Below, piece after piece: positions 52,782-62,811 of a DNA stretch of 64,000 bases. Origin of the DNA: Mycobacterium sp. AT1 (lineage in GTDB: Bacteria > Actinomycetota > Actinomycetes > Mycobacteriales > Mycobacteriaceae); the NCBI RefSeq assembly GCF_002043095.1, contig NZ_MVOC01000009.1:62001-126000 (forward strand), in the 5' to 3' direction. A program made the translations under genes and the position numbers. The notes below the pieces were generated by a model. The model did no database searches, had not been told where the DNA came from, and saw only the letters and a list, made by a program, of their open reading frames with translations. Within the stretch, counting starts at the first letter, position 1. Each line of letters begins with the position of its first letter.

Positions 52782-53828
52782 GTGAGTTCAGCGGCATGCG
52801 GGCAACCGCTGTCGTCGACGCACCTTCCCGGTGGCCGGGTCGTCCGGCTGGCGGGCGTCACCGCGGAGCAGCTCGCGGTCAGTCTCGACCCGCTGCCCGA
52901 CGGTTCGCCCGTGGTGATCCGTCACCGGCTCCTGACCGAGGTGTCGTCGGCCCAAGACGTAGTGGAGGACGTTCTCGGCCAACTCGAGTCCATCGCAATC
53001 GAGCTCTTTCCGGCCTGGTTGCCGGACGCCGGAGCCATCGACACCGCCAGCGACTTCGACCGTCGCGTGGTGCGGGAGGTCGCGCATCGGTATGCCGCCG
53101 ACACCGCCCACTTCGGACCGTTCCTCGCCGACCTTGCCGAGGCGGCACTTGATGGCACGCCCACCGAGCGGCGCTTCGATCTCGACATCCGCGCCCGTGG
53201 GCTGACCAGGGCGATCACCGAGAGCTATGGCCGAGACGGCATCTCGCTACTGATTGGCGAGAACGGACCACACACCGACGGCGCTCAGCGGCGCGCTGCA
53301 CTGGCCTTCGACTGGCTGGCCGACCACGGTGTCGGAACGTGGCTAGCCGCTGGCGTCCTGCCGCTCGTCGACCGCTATCCAACCTGGCAGCTGGCCGTCC
53401 CTGGGTATCTCGACGCCCTGTCGCGCGACGCCCCCGACGCGCCGCCGCCCGTCGACTATCCGGCGCTGGCGGGACTGCCGCATCCGGCCAGTGCGGCCGA
53501 GCAAGCCCTCGAGCGTCGTCTCGCCCGGTGCGCCTGGGCAGTCGGACGAACCTGGAATCAGCAGTACAGCGGCGGTTCGCTGGTGCCGCCCATCCGGGTG
53601 GATCTGATGTGGCCGGCCGAACGGTGCGTGGTGGAGATCGACGGACCGGACCACCGTGGCAGTCTCAAGTACGCAGCCGATCGACGGCGCGACAACGGCC
53701 TGACCCTCGACGGCTTCGCCGTGCTGCGATTCACCAACGAGGAGATCGACGACGATCCCTCTCGGGTTCTGGCCGTCATCGAAGGCCTGCTGTCGAAGAA
53801 GAGAACCAACGAAGGGAATCTGCCTTGA
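52782..53828 (+). CDS. DUF559-type PD-(D/E)XK nuclease domain protein
   Basis: A 348-aa protein. The first 230 residues are unknown, with mixed helices and strands (FDLDIRARGLTRAITESYGR, RAALAFDWLADHGVGTWLAA). The C-terminal 110 residues fit the DUF559/Vsr-like restriction-endonuclease fold: a leading helix (EQALERRLARCAWAVG), then RVDLMW with Asp near 273, VVEIDGPDH with Glu near 285, and FAVLRFTNEEI. I chose GTG 52782 because AGGAGG lies 4 nt upstream; GTG 52752 is in frame. Its stop overlaps the next gene (TTGA). With the downstream ATPase this suggests DNA cleavage or processing. Confidence 0.8.
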   Translation: MSSAACGQPLSSTHLPGGRVVRLAGVTAEQLAVSLDPLPDGSPVVIRHRLLTEVSSAQDVVEDVLGQLESIAIELFPAWLPDAGAIDTASDFDRRVVREVAHRYAADTAHFGPFLADLAEAALDGTPTERRFDLDIRARGLTRAITESYGRDGISLLIGENGPHTDGAQRRAALAFDWLADHGVGTWLAAGVLPLVDRYPTWQLAVPGYLDALSRDAPDAPPPVDYPALAGLPHPASAAEQALERRLARCAWAVGRTWNQQYSGGSLVPPIRVDLMWPAERCVVEIDGPDHRGSLKYAADRRRDNGLTLDGFAVLRFTNEEIDDDPSRVLAVIEGLLSKKRTNEGNLP

Positions 53829-54445
53829 GCGTCGCCCCCGATGAACTCACCGGCACCGAGCAAGCCGTGCTGCTGGTTCTGATGGCCGAAGCGCGACCCG
53901 TCCGCAACCCCGAATTGCGCGATCTTGGGCCCGAACTGAAGAAGGGCGGTCGCGATCGCCTGCTCGAGAAGAAGCTGATCGAGGTCACGACGGAGAGTCG
54001 CGCCATGGCACTCGAGCTGACCGACAGTGGGTGGGCGACGTGCGCGGCCATCATCGGCGCCGCCGTTCCCGAGCGGCCGTCAGGTCAGGGTAGGGCGCTC
54101 TACACCGTCCTGCGCGCACTGCGACGCCACCTCGACCGTGAAGGCTTGGCTCCTGCCGACCTCTTCTTCGCACAGGATGACTCGGTCGACGTCGAAAGCC
54201 AGGTCCGGGCCGCGTACGTCAAACTCGCCGCTCGCGCCGGAGGCTGGGTGGACCTGGTGCGACTGCGCGCCGAACTGCCCGACGTGACCAAATCCGAGTT
54301 GGACGACGCGCTGACGCAGATGCAGCGCAAGCCGGGCGTCAGTCTCATTCCCGAGGAGAATCAGAAGACGTTGACCGACGAGGACCATGCGGCCGCCGTC
54401 GAGATCGGCAACCGGGCCAGGCACCTGATCGCGATCGAGTCGTGA
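53825..54445 (+). CDS. winged-helix-like cassette protein (206 aa)
   Basis: A 206-aa soluble protein. Residues about 8-60 look like a winged helix (LTGTEQAVLLVLMAEARPVR, then LLEKKLIEVTTESRAMALELTDSGW), and a second similar unit may lie at about 130-180 (RLRAELPDVTKSELDDALTQ). This pattern is common in regulators and in adaptor subunits of ATPase complexes. The start is TTG 53825, which overlaps the upstream stop by TTGA. The stop overlaps the ATPase gene. The tight overlaps on both sides suggest that it is a subunit or regulator of the cassette, not an unrelated gene. Confidence 0.78.
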   Translation: MSVAPDELTGTEQAVLLVLMAEARPVRNPELRDLGPELKKGGRDRLLEKKLIEVTTESRAMALELTDSGWATCAAIIGAAVPERPSGQGRALYTVLRALRRHLDREGLAPADLFFAQDDSVDVESQVRAAYVKLAARAGGWVDLVRLRAELPDVTKSELDDALTQMQRKPGVSLIPEENQKTLTDEDHAAAVEIGNRARHLIAIES

Positions 54446-57400
54446 TGGATCCGCGGGAACGGGAAGCCCTCAAGTCCCTTCGTCTGTCGTTTGCGCCGTC
54501 GGCCGACGACCTGTGGAACGCACAGGGTGCGTTCCACGTGCCCGGCGTCCACGACAAGGCGCTCGAACAGGTGATGGACGCGTTCTCCGACGCCGACCGG
54601 CACCCAGAATCCAGCCCGCTGGGTGTGGTCGTGCGCGGCACCGCAGGCTCCGGCAAGACGCATCTGCTTGGCCAGGTCCGCGAGCGGGTGCAGGCCGGCG
54701 GCGGGTTCTTCTTCCTGTTGCAACTGCTCGATGCGACGAGCTTCTGGGAGTCGGCGCGGAGCAGCATTCTGGAGAGTCTCGGCCGGCCGGCACAGGACCG
54801 CGAAACTCAGCTCAAGCAACTCCTGTGGGAACTCGCATCGGTGGCTCACGTTTCCCGCGCTGATCGTCGGGCGGTGTCCGGTGAGGACGAACTCACCCCG
54901 GAGATCCTGACCGCCTTCGTCAACGCTCTCCACAAGGCGGCACCGCAGACGGTCCGCCAAACGCAGCACACCCTTCGCGCCCTCACCCTGCTCGGCGCCG
55001 ATGATCTCGGTACCCAGGACATCGGGCAGGCGTACCTCAACTCCGCGGAGGACGTGGACGACACCGGTCGCAGGCACTGGGCGATCGGTGTGTCGACGTT
55101 GACGCCACAGGAGTGCGTGCGGGACATCTCGCGCTTGGTCGCGCTCGCCGGCCCGTCGGTGATGGCGATCGATCAGATCGACACCCTGCTGGCGCAGTCC
55201 GCCACGTCGACGGGGGGCCGCGACGACGGCACGACGGACAACCGCGACCTGGAGCACGTCGCGCACGGACTCATGTCGATCCGCGAGACGATGCGGCGCA
55301 CCGCAGAGGTCGTGGCGTGCCTGCCGTCGGTGTGGGAGTCGATCCGATCGAGGGCGGCGGCGTCGGTGGCCGATCGATTCCGGGAAACCGCGCCCCTACA
55401 CGAACTGCCGAGTGCCGACATCGGCCGGGCCATTCTCGAGCGCCGGTTCACCGCAAGCTACCGGGCCGTCGACTTCACACCCCGCTACCCGAGTTGGCCG
55501 ATTCTGCCGTCGGCGTTCGACGACGCGCAGCAATACACCCCACGCCGACTGCTTCAGCGCGCCGACACCCATGTTCGCGCATGTCTCGATCGCGACGTGG
55601 TCGAGGAACTGGCCCACCTCAATGCATCCACCGACTCGGGGCAGCCCGCACCCGTCGACACACCGTTGGAAACGACCGATCTGGACCGCTTGTTCAACGA
55701 CTTTCGCAGGCGAGCGGTCGGCGCGGCGGCTCTTGACCCCGAGGGCGAGGACATCACGGTGCCAGGCCTGCTGTCCGCCGCGTTGGACGCCTGGATCATC
55801 GAACGCGGCGACGCCGAGCAGACGTTCGCCCTCGACCCGCCTCCTGGCAAGCAGGTTCCGTTGCACGGCCGACTTCGGCAGCGCCTCGACGCAGTGACCG
55901 ATGACGAACGGCACTGGGCGTTCCGGGCGATCGCGAGCGGCAACGCCATCGCAGTCCAGAATCGGATCAAGAACGCCTGTGTCGCAGCTGGTTTCGGCAG
56001 CAACGCAGACAAGCGCCAGTTGTTCCTGTTGCGGAACACCCCGTGGCCGGGTGGCGTGAAGACAGCTGAGGTGGTTGCCGCATTTGGGGAGTCCGGTGGT
56101 CGCACGCTCACGCTGTCGGATGACGATCTTCGTACCGCATCGGCGCTGCGCGATCTCATCGACGACAACCATCCCGACCTCGTCGGATGGTTGACGAGCC
56201 GTAGGCCCGCACATGGGCTGGGTTTCTTGCGAGAGGCGCTTGGCGACGAGGCTGGACCCGAGGCGGCCGAGATACCCACGCCGACAACGGTTTCCGAACC
56301 CGAGCCGATTCCAGAGCTGGAGCCAGAGCCGTGGGCGAAGCGGTTGAAGAAGGACGTCCCCCGCGAACAGGTCACCAGCACGGCGATTCCGCTCGGCGTC
56401 GACGACGCCACCGGGCAGCCGCTCAGCGTGGAGTTGCTTGCCCTGCGCAAGCACACCGCGATCTTCGCGGGGTCGGGATCGGGCAAGACGGTGTTGATCC
56501 GCCGACTCGTCGAGGAGTGCGCGCTGCGCGGGGTGTCGTCGATCGTGCTGGACCCCAACAACGACTTGGCGCGGCTCGGCGTGCCCTGGACGGAACACCC
56601 CAGCGGTTGGCGGGCGGCCGACTCGGCGTTGGCCGCGGACTACTTCGACAACACCGAGGTGGTCGTGTGGACGCCTCGCCGCTCAGCCGGACGGCCGCTG
56701 TCCTTTCAGCCCCTCCCGGACTTCGCCAGCGTCGTCGACGACCGCGACGAGTTCAACGAGGCAGTCGAATCTGCCTTCGCCGCAATGGAACCCCACGCTC
56801 ACATCGCGGGCAAGACCCCCAAGGCCAACCAGTCGCGAGCGGTGCTTCGCGAGGCGCTGCAGTGGTACGGCCGGCGGTCGTCGCCCACGCTGACCGGGTT
56901 CCTGGGCGCACTCGCGGATCTGCCCGACGGCGTCAGCGTCATCGCGAATGCCCGTGACCGAGCGGCCGAGTTGAGTCAGAACCTGCGCGCCGCCATGGTC
57001 AACGACCCGATGTTCGGTGGCGACGGCGCCCCGGCCGACCCTGGATCGCTGTTGACGCCGTCGGATGGTTATCGCGCCAGGGTGTCGGTGATCAGCATGG
57101 TCGGACTCTCCGACGGGACGCAGCGCGAAGGGTTCGTGAACCAACTGCAGATGGCGTTGTTCGCGTGGATCAAGCGCAATCCGGCGGGTGATCGGCCACT
57201 CGGTGGTCTGCTGGTGATGGACGAGGCGCAGAACTTTGCGCCGTCGGGCCGCACCACGGTCGCGACGCGCAGCACGTTGGCGCTGTCGTCGCAGGCTCGC
57301 AAATACGGCTTGGGGTTGGTGTACGCCACCCAGGCCCCCCGCGGTCTCAACCCGAACATCCCCGGCAACGCGGCGACGCAACTGTTCGGACTGCTCAACG

Positions 57401-57621
57401 CGCCCGTCCAGATCGCCGTCGCCAAGGAGATGGCCCGGGTCAAGGGCGGCCTGGTGCCCGACATCAGCAGATTGCGGGCCGGAAACTTCTACGCTGCGCT
57501 CGAAGGCACTGCCTTTCAGAAGATCACGACGCCATGGTGTCTGTCGCAGCACCCACACAGTCCGCTCACCACCGAGGAGGTCCTCGAGTTGGCGCGCCGG
57601 CCGCTGGGGCCCAAGGGCTGA
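54445..57621 (+). CDS. dual P-loop ATPase with HerA/FtsK-like C-terminal domain
   Basis: A 1058-aa protein with two NTPase modules. Counting from GTG 54442, the N-terminal AAA/STAND-like module has Walker A GTAGSGKT (66-73) and Walker B VMAIDQIDTLL (about 240-250), with a long helical region to about 620. The C-terminal module is HerA/DUF87-like: Walker A GSGSGKT (about 677-683), Walker B LLVMDEAQNFAPS (about 923-935) and a translocase-type VYATQAPRGLNPNI segment. An acidic Pro/Glu hinge (EPEPIPELEPEP) joins them. It probably moves or remodels DNA, with the nuclease encoded two genes upstream. ATG 54445 gives a TGATG overlap; GTG 54442 is possible. Confidence 0.88.
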   Translation: MDPREREALKSLRLSFAPSADDLWNAQGAFHVPGVHDKALEQVMDAFSDADRHPESSPLGVVVRGTAGSGKTHLLGQVRERVQAGGGFFFLLQLLDATSFWESARSSILESLGRPAQDRETQLKQLLWELASVAHVSRADRRAVSGEDELTPEILTAFVNALHKAAPQTVRQTQHTLRALTLLGADDLGTQDIGQAYLNSAEDVDDTGRRHWAIGVSTLTPQECVRDISRLVALAGPSVMAIDQIDTLLAQSATSTGGRDDGTTDNRDLEHVAHGLMSIRETMRRTAEVVACLPSVWESIRSRAAASVADRFRETAPLHELPSADIGRAILERRFTASYRAVDFTPRYPSWPILPSAFDDAQQYTPRRLLQRADTHVRACLDRDVVEELAHLNASTDSGQPAPVDTPLETTDLDRLFNDFRRRAVGAAALDPEGEDITVPGLLSAALDAWIIERGDAEQTFALDPPPGKQVPLHGRLRQRLDAVTDDERHWAFRAIASGNAIAVQNRIKNACVAAGFGSNADKRQLFLLRNTPWPGGVKTAEVVAAFGESGGRTLTLSDDDLRTASALRDLIDDNHPDLVGWLTSRRPAHGLGFLREALGDEAGPEAAEIPTPTTVSEPEPIPELEPEPWAKRLKKDVPREQVTSTAIPLGVDDATGQPLSVELLALRKHTAIFAGSGSGKTVLIRRLVEECALRGVSSIVLDPNNDLARLGVPWTEHPSGWRAADSALAADYFDNTEVVVWTPRRSAGRPLSFQPLPDFASVVDDRDEFNEAVESAFAAMEPHAHIAGKTPKANQSRAVLREALQWYGRRSSPTLTGFLGALADLPDGVSVIANARDRAAELSQNLRAAMVNDPMFGGDGAPADPGSLLTPSDGYRARVSVISMVGLSDGTQREGFVNQLQMALFAWIKRNPAGDRPLGGLLVMDEAQNFAPSGRTTVATRSTLALSSQARKYGLGLVYATQAPRGLNPNIPGNAATQLFGLLNAPVQIAVAKEMARVKGGLVPDISRLRAGNFYAALEGTAFQKITTPWCLSQHPHSPLTTEEVLELARRPLGPKG

Positions 57622-57623
57622 TC

Positions 57624-57683
57624 TCGAGTGTGGGCCTCGCGCGCGAATTTTCGCGAATTCGCGTGCACGAGGCCCACGCTCGA
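57624..57683. terminator. bidirectional hairpin between the ATPase and dctA genes
   Basis: A 60-bp near-palindrome: 57624-57647 pairs with 57658-57683, sharing the 12-base block GTGGGCCTCG-type stem, with an AT-rich TTTTCGCGAA loop. It starts 2 bp after the ATPase stop and ends 13 bp before the convergent dctA stop. Confidence 0.85.
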
Positions 57684-57696
57684 CGCGCGTGTAGCT

Positions 57697-59064
<1,368 letters not shown>

Positions 59065-59131
59065 CGACAATGGATACGTCGATGACGTGTCGGAACGATG
59101 AGACGCTTGTAACGGGGACGCTACGAACGGG

Positions 59132-59485
59132 TCAGTACTCCACGCGGAAGTTGCCGATCAGTCGGATCAGGTTGCCGTCCGGGTCCGTCAAGGTCGCCAA
59201 CTCGACGCCCTTGTTCACGCCTTCGATCTCACCCGGCGCGAGCCCGCGCTCGTCGGCCTCGGCGACGTGGGCCGCGAGATCGTCGACGGCGAAGTTCACC
59301 AGGCCGCTTCCGGCCCGTTCCTCGTCGACGAAGACCTGCACCCAGCCGCCGGGCACCACCTGCCATTCGACGAGCACCGGCATCGGGTTGTTGTCGGGTG
59401 CGCGACCGAAGAGTTTCTCGTAGAAGGCCTTCGCCGCGTCCAGGCTGGTGACGGGGACGACGGCAAATACGTGTTCAAAGGTCAT
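59132..59485 (-). CDS. VOC-superfamily (glyoxalase-like) protein
   Basis: A 117-aa vicinal-oxygen-chelate fold protein made of two beta-alpha-beta-beta-beta units. HVFAVVPVTSLDAAKAFYEKLFG starts the first and LVNFAVDDLAAHVAEADERG the second; ATLTDPDGNLIRLIG ends with the typical DPDGN turn. The metal ligand set (His, Glu) is only partly evident, so dioxygenase, lyase or mere binding function cannot be chosen. It lies downstream of the ABC importer genes but behind a hairpin terminator (59534-59563), so it probably has its own promoter. Confidence 0.84.
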   Translation of the reverse strand: MTFEHVFAVVPVTSLDAAKAFYEKLFGRAPDNNPMPVLVEWQVVPGGWVQVFVDEERAGSGLVNFAVDDLAAHVAEADERGLAPGEIEGVNKGVELATLTDPDGNLIRLIGNFRVEY

Positions 59486-59533
59486 GTTGGTACGGACCGC
59501 CCTGGCTCGAAAAACTCATCTCAAATGACGAAA

Positions 59534-59563
59534 CGGGGCCGGCCACGGATGTGGTCGGCCCCG
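59534..59563. terminator. terminator of the ABC importer operon
   Basis: CGGGGCCGGCCA and TGGTCGGCCCCG form a 12-bp stem (one G-T pair) with a 6-nt loop, 17 bp past the stop of the second substrate-binding protein gene on the minus strand. Confidence 0.75.
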
Positions 59564-59579
59564 CGTCGTCGGAACTGCG

Positions 59580-60629
59580 TTACGGCTTCTTCTGTCCCGG
59601 AATGCCCTCGTAGGCGATGTCGCCGGTCTTGAGGTTCTGGGCGGTCAGCTCGCCAAGGCCGTCGAGGAACTTCTGGCGCTCGGTGACGACGTGCTGGATC
59701 GCGACGTCGACGTTGTCCTTGGTGATGGCGGGCATCACGTAGACGGGAGCCTTGTTGACGTCTTCCTTCTTGACCAGCGCGTTGGCGACGGCCAACCCTG
59801 CGGACAGCTCCACGGTGCCGTTCTGCAGCGAGGTGCCGATGAACTCACCGCTCTTGACGGCGTTGAGGCCGTCCTCGATGCCGTCGATGCCGACGATCGG
59901 CACGTCGGTGCGGTTGGCTTCCTTCAGCGCCTGCAGCGCGCCCAAGCCCATGTCGTCGTTCTGGGACACGACGCCGTTGATTTGCGGTCCGAAGCTGGAG
60001 ATCCAGTTCTTCATCTTGTTGACCGCTTCGTCGCGCTTCCAGTTCGCGGTGTCCTTGGCCAGCACCTTGATGTCCGGGTACTTGGCGAGCACCTGGTCGA
60101 TGCCCTTGCCGCGGTTGATCTCACCGGAACCGCCGAGGGGCCCCTGCAGGATCACGATGTTGCCCTTGCCGCCGAGGCGGTCGGCCATCATCTGCATTTC
60201 CTGCGCACCGGCGGCGACGTCGTCGGGCTGCACGTTGCCCGCGAGATCGGGGCTGTCGAGCGCGGCGTTGACCGCCAACAGCGGAATGCCCTTGGACTTG
60301 GCGGCCTGGATCTGCGGGCCCAGCGAATCCGCTTGCACCGGAACGACGATGATCGCGGCGACGCCCTGGTTGATCAGCGAGTCGACCTGGCTTGCCTGGG
60401 TGGACACGTCGTTGTTGGCCGAGTTCCACACCAATTCGATGTTGTTGGCCTTGGCATAGGTGTCCATGCCCTCCTTGCCCGCGGTGATGAACGAGCTCAT
60501 GTCGTACACCGTGACACCGATGCGGGTGGTGTCACTGTTGGCCGCGGTGTCGCCCGCGCCGCAGGCGGTCATGCCGATCGTCAGCGCGCCCGCCGAGGCG
60601 ATGACGCCCAGCTTGGTGGTCAGTCTCAT
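59580..60629 (-). CDS. ribose-type ABC substrate-binding lipoprotein, copy 2
   Basis: A 349-aa periplasmic-binding-protein-like I protein of the RbsB class. It has a Sec/lipoprotein signal with lipobox LTIGMTAC (Cys near 23). [20 protein letters not shown] begins the first lobe, [18 protein letters not shown] contacts the sugar, and [20 protein letters not shown] belongs to the second lobe. It would capture a sugar or sugar-like ligand outside the membrane. It is a close tandem paralogue of the next gene, about four of five residues identical by eye, and ends with the same [13 protein letters not shown] tail. Confidence 0.9.
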   Translation of the reverse strand: MRLTTKLGVIASAGALTIGMTACGAGDTAANSDTTRIGVTVYDMSSFITAGKEGMDTYAKANNIELVWNSANNDVSTQASQVDSLINQGVAAIIVVPVQADSLGPQIQAAKSKGIPLLAVNAALDSPDLAGNVQPDDVAAGAQEMQMMADRLGGKGNIVILQGPLGGSGEINRGKGIDQVLAKYPDIKVLAKDTANWKRDEAVNKMKNWISSFGPQINGVVSQNDDMGLGALQALKEANRTDVPIVGIDGIEDGLNAVKSGEFIGTSLQNGTVELSAGLAVANALVKKEDVNKAPVYVMPAITKDNVDVAIQHVVTERQKFLDGLGELTAQNLKTGDIAYEGIPGQKKP

Positions 60630-60671
60630 CTATTCACTTTCTCCAATGATGTTGTAACGGAAAGGGGTTGA

Positions 60672-61721
60672 TCAGGGCTGCTTCTGGCCGGGGATTCCCT
60701 CGTAGGCGATGTCGCCGGTCTCGAGGTTCTTCTTGGTCAGCTCGGACAGTCCGGCCAGGAACTCCGCTCGCTTGGTGACGACGTGCTCGATCGCGACGTC
60801 GACGTTCGCCTGCGTGATCGCCGGCATGATGTAGACGGGGTTGGTGTTGACCTGTTCCTTCTTGGCAAGCGCGTTGGCGACGGCCAGACCGGCGGAGAGC
60901 TCCACGGTGCCGTTCTGCAGCGACGTTCCGATGAACTCACCGCTCTTGACGGCGTTCAGCCCGTCCTCGATGCCGTCGATGCCCACGATCGGCACGTCGG
61001 TGCGACCGGCTTCCTTGAGCGCCTGCAGGGCACCGAGGCCCATGTCGTCGTTCTCGGCGACCACGCCGGTGATCTGCGGCCCGAAGCCCGAGATCCAGTT
61101 CTTCGTCTTGTTGACCGCTTCGTCACGCTTCCAGTTGGCGGTGTCCATCGCCAGCACCTTGATGTCCGGGTACTTGGCGAGGATGTTCTGAATGCCCTTG
61201 GTGCGGTCGAGTTCGCCGGACTGGCCGAGCGGCCCCTGCAGAACGACGATGTTGCCCTTGCCGCCGAGCTTGTCGGCCATCATCTGCATTTCCTGCTCAC
61301 CGGCCTTGACGTCGTCGGGCTGCACGTTGGCGGCAATGTCCTTGCTGTTGAGCGCGGCGTTCACCGGAACCAGCGGGATGCCCTTGGCCTTGGCCGACGC
61401 CACCTGCGGGCCGAGCGAATCGGCTTGCACGGGAACGACGATGATCGCGGCGACGCCCTGGTTGATCATCTGGTCGACCTGGTTGGCCTGAGTGGAGACG
61501 TCGAGGTTCGCCGAGTTCCACACCAGCTCGATGTTGTTGTCCTTGGCGTACTGGTCCATCCCCTCCTTGCCCGCGGTGATGAACGAACTCATGTCGTACA
61601 CCGAGACGCCGATTCGGGTCTTGCCGCTTTGGGATTCGGTGTCACCCGCGCCGCACGCGGTCAGGCCCAAGCCCAACAGCCCTGCGGAGGCGACGGCGAC
61701 GAACTTCGTTGTCAGTCTCAT
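60672..61721 (-). CDS. ribose-type ABC substrate-binding lipoprotein, copy 1
   Basis: A 349-aa paralogue of the preceding protein with the same length and lipobox plan (LGLGLTAC). Most ligand-site blocks are unchanged ([43 protein letters not shown]). Differences cluster near the first lobe's hinge and the signal. Two binding proteins beside one permease and one ATPase may widen ligand range or raise capacity. ATG 61721 is preceded by GAGAG. It lies 52 bp after the permease gene in the same operon. Confidence 0.9.
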   Translation of the reverse strand: MRLTTKFVAVASAGLLGLGLTACGAGDTESQSGKTRIGVSVYDMSSFITAGKEGMDQYAKDNNIELVWNSANLDVSTQANQVDQMINQGVAAIIVVPVQADSLGPQVASAKAKGIPLVPVNAALNSKDIAANVQPDDVKAGEQEMQMMADKLGGKGNIVVLQGPLGQSGELDRTKGIQNILAKYPDIKVLAMDTANWKRDEAVNKTKNWISGFGPQITGVVAENDDMGLGALQALKEAGRTDVPIVGIDGIEDGLNAVKSGEFIGTSLQNGTVELSAGLAVANALAKKEQVNTNPVYIMPAITQANVDVAIEHVVTKRAEFLAGLSELTKKNLETGDIAYEGIPGQKQP

Positions 61722-61773
61722 CTGGTCTCTCACTCTCGTTCGTTGATGTGAAAACGTGGTCGTGGACAAGGGT

Positions 61774-62811
61774 TTACGTTCTTCGCCGGGTCGACCACAC
61801 GTCGACCGCGACCGCTGCGACGATCAGCACACCCTTGATCACGTCCTGCCAGTAGGCGGGCACGACGAGGATGTCCAAGCCGTTGTTCAGCGTCTGAATG
61901 ATGAAGAGGCCCAGCACGGTTCCCCAGATGGTGCCGCGGCCGCCCATCAGGCTGGCGCCGCCGATCACCACTGCGGCGATGGCGTCGAGTTCGTAGCCCT
62001 GCCCCAGGTTGGGGGGTCCGGAGATGACGCGGGAGGACAGCATCACGCCCGAGATTCCGGCCAGCAGGCCGGACAGTGCGTAGACGCTGAACAACACGTT
62101 CTTGGCGTTGATGCCTGCGATCTCCGCGGCGTTGCGGTTGCCGCCGACGGCGTACACGCGCATCCCGTAGGTGGTCCGCTTCATCACGATCGCCAGCACG
62201 ATGATGCCGATGATCATGACGAGGACCGGGATCGTCAGCCCGAAGATCTTGGTGTTGGCGATGGAACCGAATTCGGCGGGCAGCCCGTTGATCGGGGCGC
62301 CGCCACCGATGACGTAGGCAAGACCCGAGCCCGCGGTCAACGTGCCCAACGTCGCGATGAACGGTGGCACGTTTATTCGGGACACCAGGATTCCGTTGAT
62401 GGAACCGACGGCCAGGCCGACGACCATCGCCACGGCGACGGTCATCCACACCTGACCGGGATTGGCCTTGGCGGTCGCCGCACCAGCCATGGCCGACACC
62501 GCAATCACCGAGCCGACCGACAGGTCGATGCCGCCGGTGAGCACCACCAGCGTCTGGCCCAGCGCGATGAGCGCGAACGGAGCGGCCGCCACCAGGATGG
62601 TCAGGAGGTTGTCGACGGTGCCGAAACGTGCACTGCGGTAACTGAAGTAGGCAATCACCAACAGCATGATGATGACCATCGAGTAGCGAAGCGCGATGCC
62701 GCCGATCCACTCGCGGGAGAACAGCCGCACGGGCTCCCCCGTGATCGGCGACGTGACGACCGGCGTACTACCGGATGGCTCCGGGGTCGTGGTGTCGACT
62801 GGGGTGGTCAC
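61774..62811 (-). CDS. ribose-type ABC transporter permease
   Basis: A 345-aa RbsC/BPD_transp_2-type permease with about ten helices. The family signature [22 protein letters not shown] is at about 84-105; [20 protein letters not shown] and the EAA-like [20 protein letters not shown] follow. The first 35 residues are a Pro/Thr-rich cytoplasmic leader. The start GTG 62811 overlaps the stop of the ATPase gene by 4 bp (GTGA), so the two are coupled. It pairs with the two binding proteins downstream. Confidence 0.93.
   Translation of the reverse strand: MTTPVDTTTPEPSGSTPVVTSPITGEPVRLFSREWIGGIALRYSMVIIMLLVIAYFSYRSARFGTVDNLLTILVAAAPFALIALGQTLVVLTGGIDLSVGSVIAVSAMAGAATAKANPGQVWMTVAVAMVVGLAVGSINGILVSRINVPPFIATLGTLTAGSGLAYVIGGGAPINGLPAEFGSIANTKIFGLTIPVLVMIIGIIVLAIVMKRTTYGMRVYAVGGNRNAAEIAGINAKNVLFSVYALSGLLAGISGVMLSSRVISGPPNLGQGYELDAIAAVVIGGASLMGGRGTIWGTVLGLFIIQTLNNGLDILVVPAYWQDVIKGVLIVAAVAVDVWSTRRRT

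Noticed and set aside
52782..57621. Naming the cassette as BREX, DISARM, Zorya, Gabija or Dpt
   Set aside because: The hallmark partners (methyltransferase, phosphatase, helicase, MotAB-like proteins, OLD-family nuclease) are missing, and the dual-ATPase layout does not match any of them well enough.
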